From contig JADHYX010000387.1 of the NCBI GenBank assembly GCA_027604685.1, positions 1-19,513 of the forward strand: 19,513 nucleotides of DNA. The letters are read 5' to 3'. Under the pieces are notes generated by a model. The model searched no databases. It worked only from the letters and a program-made list of their open reading frames with translations, and was not told where the DNA came from. How positions within the stretch are numbered: the stretch's first letter is position 1; every line of letters starts with the position of its first letter. Origin of the DNA: Lobulomyces angularis (taxonomy: Eukaryota; Chytridiomycota; Chytridiomycetes; Lobulomycetales; Lobulomycetaceae). The position numbers and the translations under genes are program-made. Shown one piece after another: positions 1-9,900 of this stretch.

Positions 1-40
1 TTTTTTATTCTTGGTTTCCAGTTCTTGACTGTATAACTAG
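1..40 (+). other. 5' leader of the SNF2/RING gene (partial)
   Basis: An in-frame TAG at 38-40 lies immediately before the ATG at 41, so the reading frame cannot extend upstream without splicing. The first 21 bases are T-rich and end in CCAG, which looks like the end of a 5'UTR intron. This is too short to prove. The promoter is outside the window. Confidence 0.4.
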
Positions 41-3000
41 ATGGACGCACTGTTAAATCAAATTAAGGAAACTAGTAAATTAATTAAACAAAACAGTCAA
101 TTTGACAATGGCAAGCAACCAATACAGCAAGCTTCACCGCAACAAAATAATTCTTTTACAACGATAACGAATGACAGAAAACGAAATCTTTCAACTTCTA
201 GCAACAATTTTTCATCTGAAGAAGTGATCGATCTGACTGCAAGCGATGAAGAAGAGGTAAATAGCCTTATTAGGACACCTAAGCTACCAAGATTAAGTGT
301 ACCACACCATCATATGCAAACAAAAAACTTTCCACAGTCACTTCAAAGCATGCAACAGCAACAACCTAGAGTGCTGCAACGAAATTCCAATTCTTTGAAT
401 GAAATTGTTTGTTTTGGAAAATTGGAAGGTTCAATTCAGCAAACAAATTTTAAAGCAATCGCAACACTTGTGTCTAAAGTTAATAATAATTTTGGAATTA
501 TTAAAGTAAAATTATACCCAAACAAAAACCCAGATAATACCGTTGGTATGCTAATTTATTATCATTATGTTTTTTATTCTTTGTAAATATGTTATTTTTT
601 CCTTTTTTTGTTTTTTTTTTTTTAACAGAAATTTTTTGAATTATTTTTTGTATTTTTTTTATATCATAGGATTTGATGTATTAGCTTCTGCTAATGAAGA
701 TTCAAATGAGAGAGAACCTTCTATGCAAAACAAAACACAAAAAATTGGCTCCTTAGATTTAAATTCTGAGAGATTTCTATCTAAATTTTGCAACACCAAC
801 ATTCTAGCTATTTGCTATATTCCAATATCTAAGCTGACAGAGGTACGAAAAACAATTTATAATTTTATTTTCTTTTTTATTAAAAAATTTCCTAGAGCTA
901 CGTTCCTATAGTTATCACTATTACTGGCCCACTTAATCTCTTTTCACTTATTTCTAGAATGGTACAAAACTCTAGAATAATACTTTCACCGCCTGATGCT
1001 TATTTTTCAAACTACACTTACATCAGTGTACTAACACCACAAACCTCCAATACTTTTTCACATCCTGATTTGTTTTTGCAACAGCAGCAAAGATATATGG
1101 CTCACTCTCGAGTTCCAATCGGCAGTGGTTCTTCGAATATTTCCCCTCAAGTTTCTGAGGCAGTATTAGCTAAAGATAGAATAGAAGCCATTTATAATTC
1201 CTTAACTGCTCCAGAGGATTTGCCAGAAGTTGAACCAGGTATAACTATGATAATGCGTTAACGTAATTCTTTAGATCATAGGCTACTTACAAAATTATAC
1301 AAGCATCAAAAGCAAGCACTTTATTTTATGTTAGAAAGGGAGAAGAAGATAATTGATATTCCTTCAGATTCGACTGCAAAAGCAGCTGGGGATGTAATGA
1401 CGGCCGAGACTATGACACTTTGGAGGAAGGATAGTCGTAATAGAATTAAAAATTTGATTACAGGCGAGTATTGGGAAGATACTGGCGACCAGCATCATAA
1501 TATCGATGGCGAAATATTAAAGAAAAGAAGGACCCAGCCGCAGTTGGCCAGAGGAGGTAGTTAATTAAAAAAAAAAATTTTTTTTTATTTTAAAATTACA
1601 TATTTTTTAGGAATATTGGCAGATGACAGTATATAATGTTTGTTGTTTATTTTGGACTAACAATATTTTTTGTTTTAGTGGGATTGGGAAAAACTATTGA
1701 AGCGATATCATTGATACTACAACCATACGCAGAAGAAGAAGCCTATGAAAGTGGTAAAAGTATTGAAGTTGTGGATATTGTAAACTCTGATAGTGATGAT
1801 TTAGAAGAAGTAACGGAAGTTAAGGTAAATGATAGTTATTTTTTATAAAAATGATATAAAATCTTGAGCAGGAAAAAGATGAGAGGGATGATGTCTTAAG
1901 CCAATTTTTTCAATCTTTTAAATCAACTGAAAGTTCATCCAGTATTCCAACAACTTCACATTCCACTTACACATCGCATATTTCATCAACCAGCAATATT
2001 GACAATAATTGTGCTACTGTTGATCAGGACTATATTGCTGAACTTTTTAATATAGATGAGAATTTACTGAAATTAGAGAAAGTTGAGAATGATCTTTCCA
2101 AATCATCATCATCTCAACTGAGTTTTGATAGACCTAACAATAGTAGCAGTAAGTTTTTACTCTAAAATATCTAACTTTTATTTGCTTCCCTTCTTTCATT
2201 TACCAACGGTAATTATCTTAATTTTTAGTACATGAAAATGTTTCCTTCGAAAGAAACAAAACGGAGCAGCTACACGAGATTCTAGAGGAGTCAAGAAAAC
2301 GTAGTCAACAAAATATACCTATCGTCCCAGATTTAGGGGCTACTGGCTTAGGTGCTGGGACTGAAAAATCACAGATCACATCAATGTATCATTTTCCTAC
2401 GAAAAAGCCAAACGACAATATGACTTTTGACAACAAAAATGAAATTGCTACAGTTAATAATCAATACCTAGTACCAAATAACTTACTGGATAATGCTAAG
2501 AGACAAAATTCCAAAAATTACACTAATTCAGCAACTGTTTTTATGAACAATGATACTAATATACCCGATTTATACCAATATAATCAAAACCAACAGCAAA
2601 ATTTGAGAAATAAAACATCTATTTCTACCACTCCTAAAAGTTCAAATTTAGGTCAAAAATCATTTCCTAATTCAGAATTGCAACAGAGTAACACAGCTTT
2701 AATCAAAAATAAAAACAATAAACATGGCCATTTACACCCAAGAAAAGTAATTCCTAGCAAGGCTACGTTAATTGTTTGTCCACTGAGCACTGTTGCTAAC
2801 TGGGAAGAACAAATTGCTGTTCATTGTGAAAAAAAATGTTTGGCAGTGTATGTATATCACGGTCCTCAAAGAATTACCGACATCAATTTTTTAAGTAAAA
2901 AGGTACTTTTCATTCAAATTTTATTTATTTTTTTGTTTGTAGGATGTTGTTTTAACAACTTACAACCTTTTGTCAATTGAATACAACAAAGAATTGAAAG

Positions 3001-5010
3001 GCAACTTTAAAAGTAGTTTGCACATGATAAAATGGCACAGGATAATTCTGGTATGTTATCATCTTGCTAATCTGACACCTCCTATGTTTTAGGATGAAGC
3101 CCATATTATCAAAGATTCTACCACAGGCCAAGCGAAAGGTGCATGTTCACTAGCAGCTAACTTAAGATGGTGTTTAACGTAATATATTGAAACCCCATTT
3201 ATTTTTTTGAATTTTCTTTTTAGTGGTACACCTATTCAAAACAGATTAGATGGTATTGAAAATTAAATTTTTTTGTTTTTAATTTTTTTTTAAAGATTTG
3301 TACAGTTTAATAAAATTTTTACGATTGGAACCTTTTTCAACAAAGGTTTTACAAAAATTACACATGTTTTTTTTATTTCTATTTAAAATTCTCTTTTACA
3401 TAATTAGAGCACTTGGAACCAATACTTTAGTAAATTAATGAAACCGAATTCTGGAAATCAGGATGTTGGAGTTTCCAGACTTCAGGTATTTTATGTGTCA
3501 TGATTAACTTATTTAAAATATTCATTTTTTAGACATTGATGAAGTCGCTGACGCTGCGTAGAACTAAAGAGTCGAAAATTAATGGCGATCCTATCTTAAA
3601 TTTACCAAAAAGACATGATCACGTTATAAATGTAAAGTTAAATGCTAATGAGATGGCGCTTTACAGAAAAATTGAAGATAAAGCAAAAGAATTGTTTTCT
3701 ACCGCAAAAGCTGTAAAATTTCATATTTGATTTTTTTTTCTGTTAAGCATGTTTTTTTTTTCTTTTTTTATTTTAAGATGGAAAATTATGTTAACTTACT
3801 TGAAATGGTTTTAAGATTAAGGCAAGCATGTGTTCACCCTAAACTTTGTAAAAAGTATGAAGCAGATTTAGATAAGGATTTAAATGCGGAATTTCCACCA
3901 TTAACAGCCAATAGATTAACACATTTATTTAACTTGTTGAAAGAAAGTGGAGAAGATCAATGCTGTTTTTGCGGGCAGCGTCAGAATGAAGAAGATTTAA
4001 ATGAAAAAGATCGACCTGCGATTACTAAATGCGGTCATTTGTTAGTTTTTTTTTTTTTTTTCAATTTTTTTTTAATAATTTGGCAATTTTTTAAGATTTT
4101 GCATGGACTGTACTAAAACAACTTTTGGTAAACAGGTAGATGTCGCATGTCCTGTGTGTCAAACTACGCTACTGCAGAAAGAGGTTCTTCAAATTGGTGA
4201 AGGTAATATCGAAGAAATTGAAGAGGAGTTGGTATTCACAAACTTTGATATGGATGAGGGAATGATGAGTAGCAAAGTGAAAATCTTAGTCGAAGATTTA
4301 ATTACGATTAGAGATTATTGTAAACATGAAGGAATGAAACAAATTAAAAGTATAGTTTTTTCTCAATGGACTCAAGTGCTAGATTTAATTCAAGTGAGTT
4401 GCTAATTAGCAAACTTTTTTTTTATTTTAACATTCTTTTGAATTCGCACAGCTTCCTTTAGAACGGATGGGTATTATTTATGCGAGGTTAGATGGTAAGA
4501 TGAATAGAATTCAAAGAAATACTGCCTTGGATGTTTTTAAAACAGATGACAGAGGTACTTGTGTTTATATAGTAATTAAAAATAATTTTTTTTGCGATTA
4601 TAGTCTTAGTAATGCTGATATCCATAAAGGCGGGAGGTGTAGGATTAAATTTGACGCATGCATCTAGGGTGTATATAATGGAACCATATTGGAACCCTGC
4701 TGTTGAACAGCAAGCAGTAGACAGAGTTCACCGAATGGGACAAACATTGGCTGTTAATGTCATTAGATTTATTGTTAAAAACTCTATTGAGGATAGAATA
4801 GTTGCTTTACAAAAAAAAAAACAAAGATTGGTTTCAATGACATTTAAAGAAGACGAAAATGAATCAGAAAAAGGGAGAAAGGGAAGGCTAAAAAGAAAAA
4901 AGGTTGATAAACAAGAATTAGCCAAGGAAAAGTTAAATAATATGAAGGCTCTACTGTTTGGTGACGAGCGTAGCGCCAAACTTGACAGTAACATCATAGA
5001 AATAGATTAA
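41..5010 (+). CDS. SNF2-family ATPase/DNA translocase with internal C3HC4 RING finger (HLTF/Rad5/Uls1 group)
   Basis: My gene model has 18 exons: 41-545, 670-842, 896-1238, 1275-1556, 1611-1628, 1679-1824, 1872-2148, 2229-2902, 2943-3050, 3093-3178, 3224-3252, 3296-3345, 3408-3485, 3533-3712, 3778-4040, 4096-4393, 4452-4554 and 4604-5010. They total 4020 nt (1339 aa) in one frame. Seen: motif I GILADDMGLGKT (GKT at about 444-446), motif Ia CPLSTVANW (about 765-773), DEAH (843-846), LTGTPIQNRL, a RING with cysteines 1045/1048, C1068-x-H1070, 1073/1076 and 1089/1092, then motif V KAGGVGLNL and motif VI QAVDRVHRMGQ (1241-1251). A RING between helicase lobes is typical of HLTF, Rad5, Rad16 and Uls1, which are nuclear translocases and often E3 ubiquitin ligases in DNA repair or SUMO-directed turnover. 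The N-terminal 300 residues are Gln/Asn-rich with VIDLT plus acidic residues (62-66), resembling a SUMO-interacting motif. No clear HIRAN domain is visible. About 313 low-complexity residues separate motifs I and Ia. A basic KGRLKRKK near the C-terminus could be a nuclear signal. The donor at 3346 (GTTTTA) is weak. The exact subfamily is unresolved. Confidence 0.93.
1611..1628 (+). other. 18-nt microexon inside the Walker A region of the SNF2 gene
   Basis: Acceptor TTTTTTAG ends at 1610 and donor GTATAT begins at 1629, leaving an 18-nt exon. With the flanking bases G1556 and TG1679-1680 it reads G-I-L-A-D-D-M, directly continuous with GLGKT in the next exon. Skipping it would keep the frame but delete ILADDM-type residues next to the nucleotide-binding loop. 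The family-invariant sequence across both junctions makes the call strong. Confidence 0.88.
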
Positions 5011-5329
5011 TATTTTTTATTTTCAAATAATGTAGATTTTCTTTTTTTTTTATTTATCCTCTTTGTTTTTTTTATTTTACGATATTTATTTGTTGTAATA
5101 TTTTTTTTTGTTGTCATATGTAATCTTTTGTACCATACCCAGTAATAAAATAAATATGCTTGAATAAATAAAATTTGCAACTACTCACTTTTAATGATTT
5201 TTTTATTTTGCAAAAAAAAAGAATTAGATTTTGGAAAATTGTTTTATATTTAATATTCGTTAAAACTGAAAAGATCCATCATTATAAGTTGTGTCACAAA
5301 AAAAAAAATAATCACATCAAAAATCCAAA
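5011..5329. other. Intergenic region between the SNF2/RING and F-box/LRR genes
   Basis: This 319-bp stretch is very AT-rich. The first half holds T-runs and a cluster of AATAAA hexamers, and serves as 3' flank of the upstream gene. The second half leads into the ATG at 5330, with an A-rich tract at about 5299-5310 just upstream. I see no conserved ORF, RNA gene or clear TATA element. Confidence 0.6.
5144..5172 (+). terminator. Polyadenylation signal cluster for the SNF2/RING gene
   Basis: AATAAA occurs at 5144-5149, 5149-5154, 5163-5168 and 5167-5172, about 135-160 nt after the stop codon. In AT-rich DNA single copies are weak evidence. The clustering downstream of a stop supports a 3' processing role, but no cleavage site can be read. 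Confidence 0.5.
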
Positions 5330-6805
5330 ATGCTAGCAACTCTTAACAAAAAGAAAAGAGGTGGAAAAATTTTCTACTCACCACGTAGACGAAGACAGTA
5401 TGCAACTGAGATATTAGAATTGCAAGCAGAGTTTTTAAAAAAGGGTAATAAGAATGAATCTCAAAAGAAATCACGGATAAAGTTACCAACTGAAGTTTTA
5501 CACCTCATTTTTAGGTAATAATTACCTCTTCTTTTTTTAAGAGTTGCATTAAATAATATATGTTTTTTTTCTTTAGCCACTTTCGTACTTGCCAGAAAAC
5601 TCTTTTTAGATTGAGTTTGGTGTGCAGTGAATATTATCTTAGTGCCGCTCCAATCTTATATTTGTAATTACTTTTTCCTTAAATTATCAATTAAATAACA
5701 ATGTTTTTTGTTTAGTGCTCCAGTTTTCAATTCAACTTTCGCACTAGCTAGGTTTATTATTGTAATAACAAAGAATAAAGCCTTAGCTAGTTTTGTACAG
5801 ATACTAGACTTTTCCCCCTCTCATCCTTTCAGAAACATGAATCTAAACTACATTAAAGAAAAAACTGTTTCACCAGTCTATAATCCTATTAGAAACACAG
5901 TTTCTATTCGCTTACACGAACCTCAGTGTGCAAATATGTTTTCTGATTTTAGTTTACCAAACTCTAGAAACTTAAATGTTTTACAGCTACAAAACATTAT
6001 TACAGAAAATAGAAATCCAGTTATCGGCAATAATGATATTGGTGATTTAATAATTTTGCTTAATTAATCCAATGCTAATTTTATTTTACCACAGATGAGA
6101 ACTGGCTTGTAGATAACATTTTAGGAAATTTTTTTGTGCACACAACTTTAGATTCAACTTCAGAAAATTTTGCTTCATCTTTAGATAGTTCAGTTTCATG
6201 TAAGTTAGTTTTTGAAGCACTATTTATCAATTTATAATTAAAATTTATTTAGCAGCAAATGCTGGTTCCACTTACCGAGAGCGGTTTAGAAGTCTACAGA
6301 ATCATCAGAACCAAAATCGAAGGACATTTTCTCATTTAGAGACAACCCCCACTTCCGATTTGATTATATATTCATCTTTTTTAATGAAGTTAGGTCAATG
6401 TTGCAGAAATTTAAAAATTTTAAACTTAGCAAACTGTTCTTCCATAAAGGATGATCGATTTATACCTGAATTAAACGAATATGCTAGTTCGTTGGAGTAC
6501 GAGCTACAATGTGATTTTTCTTCTACATTAATATCTTCTGTTGATGCGATGCAGTCGTTAATAAAACATTGTGAGTATCTGATTTTTCTCGATTTTAGTA
6601 ACTGTAATTGGGTTACTGATGATCTGGTATCAAAGATCTGCAAATCTGATTTACGCTACTTAAAGGTAAAAAATAAACTGAGACTTCCACTCACAGAAAT
6701 TTTTTTTAGGCTATTTCTCTTAAAGACTGTAAACTGCTCTCTTCTAAATTTGATAATTTATTTTTTGAAAAAGATAATGATAGCCTGCTTTTCCAGTTAA
6801 TTTAA
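5330..6805 (+). CDS. F-box protein with leucine-rich-repeat-like C-terminal half
   Basis: My model has six exons: 5330-5514, 5577-5663, 5716-6041, 6095-6199, 6253-6665 and 6710-6805. The total is 1212 nt (403 aa) with all phases consistent. A basic N-terminus (KKKR, RRRR) precedes an F-box-like segment at about residues 50-90: KLPTEVLHLIF, then LFRLSLVCSEYYLSAAPILY. After it comes a pattern common in fungal F-box proteins (LARFI followed by FVQILDFS). The C-terminal half has two or three LRR-like strands: LKILNLANCSSIKDDRF (about 287), LIFLDFSNCNWVTDDL (about 340) and LRYLKAISLKDCKLL near the end. Known role of the family: F-box proteins bind Skp1 and bring substrates to SCF ubiquitin ligases, with the LRR part binding substrate. 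The middle, roughly 130-270, is Asn/Ser-rich and unassigned. The substrate is unknown. The exon 3 donor at 6042 was chosen because it gives a continuous frame; the unspliced frame stops at 6067. Confidence 0.8.
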
Positions 6806-6986
6806 ATTTGCATATAAAAAACCAGTTTTTTTTTCATAGATACCATATTTTGTGGTATACTGTATAGATTTTAAATACTATAAAAAAATATTTTGTATAT
6901 TCAATTTAAAATTTAGTACTAATATACATTCTGTTTTGCAAACTTCAAAGTTCCATAAAAGGAAATTTTTTTTTTTTATTTGTATA
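6806..6986. promoter_or_regulatory. Short intergenic spacer: 3' flank of the F-box/LRR gene and promoter/leader of RRP12
   Basis: Only 181 bp separate the upstream stop from the RRP12 start. The spacer contains a small inverted repeat (ATACCA at 6840-6845, TGGTAT at 6853-6858, 7-nt loop) and a GGAAA plus T14-type tract at about 6961-6977, just before the ATG. The latter loosely resembles the A/T-rich RRPE element of yeast ribosome-biogenesis promoters. T-runs are everywhere in this window, so that reading is speculative. I found no PAC (GATGAG) motif. Confidence 0.35.
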
Positions 6987-9900
6987 ATGGATATCTTTAA
7001 ATCTACAAGAGCACTTGCAACTTCAAAGTTATCCAATCAAAAGGATGCTTATGATACACTAAAAGCTGTTGAAGAAGTTATAATTGAAAACAATGAAGAA
7101 AAATGTCCATTGGCATACTTTTCAATTTTGGTAAGTGTTTGTTAGACTTTAAATTTAATTTTGACTATAATAGATTACTATGATAGAACAGCAAAAAGAA
7201 ATATCTCTTAACGATGCGAAAAGAGAATCGTTATTAATTGCAAGTCTTTACCTTTTAGCAACAGTTTTTCCCCATGTTCCTAGCCAAATTTTAAAAATTA
7301 AATTTTCAACTATAGCTGAAACCTTGCTATCCACAATGCAATTGCATCATAAGCAAGCACCACTTGTTAGATCCGTAAGTTATTTATAAATATGGTTTTT
7401 AATAATTTAAAAAAAATTTTAGATATTAAACTGCCTTGAGGTATTATTGTTTTCCCAAGACTCTAAGACATGGAACAACAATTTATTATGCAACAAGATA
7501 TTCCAAGTAGTTTTGTCTCATTCAACTGATCCTCGACCTAAAGTAAGGAAAAGAGCACATGAAGCAATAAAGAGAATCTTATCAAATCCACCACCGCCTT
7601 CAATTCATCATCCTGCGTCATCTTGCGTTATTGATTTCGCAGTATCATTTATCCATAATTCACTTTCTATGTCAAATCCAAACAAAGAAGTTAAGGCAGA
7701 AAAGGAATCGCAATCCATGCATTTACTCGCCTTCTTAAGATTAACCTTACCTATTATTATTCGACAAAGTGCAAACAATGCTAAAATTTTGGAGAAGCTA
7801 CGTAGTCTATCCGTGGAGTTGTTAAAATTACCAATTAAAACCTCCAGTACTGGAAATGTTATGCTAACACAAAGTGCATTTTCTGTTTTAACTTGTTTTT
7901 TTGGTAGACCAATGGAATTAACTTCTTCCCAAGATGATGAGAACTTTCCAGATGATTTCAATGAAATTGATCTGAACTTGATGTTAACCATAATAAAAAC
8001 ATTGTTAGAGCTGCGACCAAATCAAAATGATGCAGTTTTGACTCCCTCCTGGGTAAAATTAATTGGCTTAGGAATTTTTAAATATTCTGACACAATTAAA
8101 ATCGCTACTGCAAATTTAAAAGATAATGAAGTTTTAGATGAAACTTTACAGGATTTGTATAAGCATGAAAATGAAAATTTACCAGAACTTTTGAGCCTCT
8201 TCTTTTCCAGAAATTTTGAGACACTACTATCAACATCTACAAAAGAAGTTGTGATAATGACTGCCTCTAAAAGTTTTAGTCAACTTTGTCGCAACTGTCT
8301 CACAGAAACCATGATTCAGAAAGCCAATCAGGGTAGTGTTGTGGAGGAGAGCCGCTCCATTCTATTGGAAATTATAAATTTGGTGGATCATTCATTGGAA
8401 GACATTAGGTTTAAAGACGCTTGGGGGGGTATCCTACTTATTTCTGCTGCCCTGTTTCAAGTATATTTAATTTTGTTGTAAATATTTTTAATTTTATTTT
8501 AACTTGTAATTCAGAGACTGGGTAGACATTCACCGTCTTTAGTGAAAAAAATCTTATTAAAAGCAGTCGCTTTTAGAGATGATGAGGCGTATCATGCAGT
8601 TTTTCCCTATAAAGTTGAACTAGAATCTGCTATAGTTTCTGCGTCTGAAGCAATGGGGTATGAACAGTTTTTAGAGTATATCCCTTTAAATGTTGAATCT
8701 GGAGATCCAAAACGTCCTTATCTTCTTTCAATGTTTGTAAATTCTAAAATAAATTCTAATGTCCACACTGTTTCCAATTTTGGCTCTCACTCTTTGATGT
8801 TTTTTGCCAAAGTTCTAGCACCTCTTTCATCGAGATTATTTGGCCGTTCTGCAACTCTTACGAAAAGTCAACGTGATAGGGAAGCAAAACTTTTTGAAAC
8901 TTTAGGATCACAAATTTGGGATATTTTACCAAAAATTTGTGCTTCTACACCTACAGATGTTGGTTCAACTGGGTTTAATGCTATTTCTTCTGTACTTGGT
9001 AATATTCTTCAAGCATCAGATGGCAAATGTCCACTTCCTGCAGACTTAGTAAACAAAAAAATCGCAATACCTTCAACATCCCCTGACTTACGACCTATAA
9101 TTTATTCCTCTCTACATATTTTGTTAGAAAATTATATAGCATTATCGAAAAAGGACTTGAAAGATGATGAAAAAAATATGGTTGAAAGTGGAATTACGGT
9201 TTTAAAACAATTCTCAACAAGGTTTTTAGCGACACTGTGTAATAATTTTACTGCACCATCATATGATTTGATAGAAAACTTAATAAACCAAAATTTAATT
9301 TCTCATCAAAATAAATCTCAGCAAAAGACTATTTCTCAGAGTGGATTAATATCTTCATCAAAAAATTTGGTATTACAGGCACTACACGAAAAAGAAAATC
9401 AAAAATGTGAATTGGCTATCAAATCCTTCTTAAAGATTGCTGACCAACAGGTATTGCCCTTTTTATATAACTCTAAAATTTGCTGTAGGCTATGGATAGC
9501 TATTTTATGAACTTAGTAAAATCCTTGCTGACAGCTCAAACTGATGCAAGAAGAAAAAAAGAAAAAAGTGATGCAATGGAAGAGGAGAAGAGTCCAGCTG
9601 CCACCTTGCAGGTGCAAGTGAGAACCTACACCATGATAGATTTACTTTTACTTCTCCTTCCTCATTTATCAAGTTCAAAGTCACTTTCCGAAGATGGACA
9701 AGATTTACTGTTAGGAAATAGTCCTATATTTCTATTTTACAAAGTTTTAATAGGCCAGTTGAGAGATGAAGATGTTACCCTGCAAAAGCGAACATATAAG
9801 GCATTAAATGATGTAGTAGATATCCTAATGCCTCTTTCGGAAACTAGCTCTGTAAACAGAATCATAAGAGTCCTACCATTAATAGATGATTTAGCAACTA

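Noticed and set aside
567..669. Phe/Tyr-rich open stretch before GFDVLASANE that reads like a membrane segment
   Set aside because: It is translated intron: T-rich sequence ending in ATAG. The splice 545/670 gives a continuous protein without it. The Phe-rich ends at 3727-3777, 4046-4095 and 18006-18047 are likewise intron sequence.
6941..7030. The 12-nt palindrome AACTTCAAAGTT occurring twice, 78 bp apart, around the RRP12 start
   Set aside because: One copy is in the leader and one is in coding sequence. With this base composition two copies may be chance, and there is no third copy or wider repeat.
7608..7991. 127-codon - strand frame within RRP12, and similar ones at 9737-10093 and 4728-4997
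   Set aside because: They lie wholly inside well-supported + strand exons and show no recognisable protein features.
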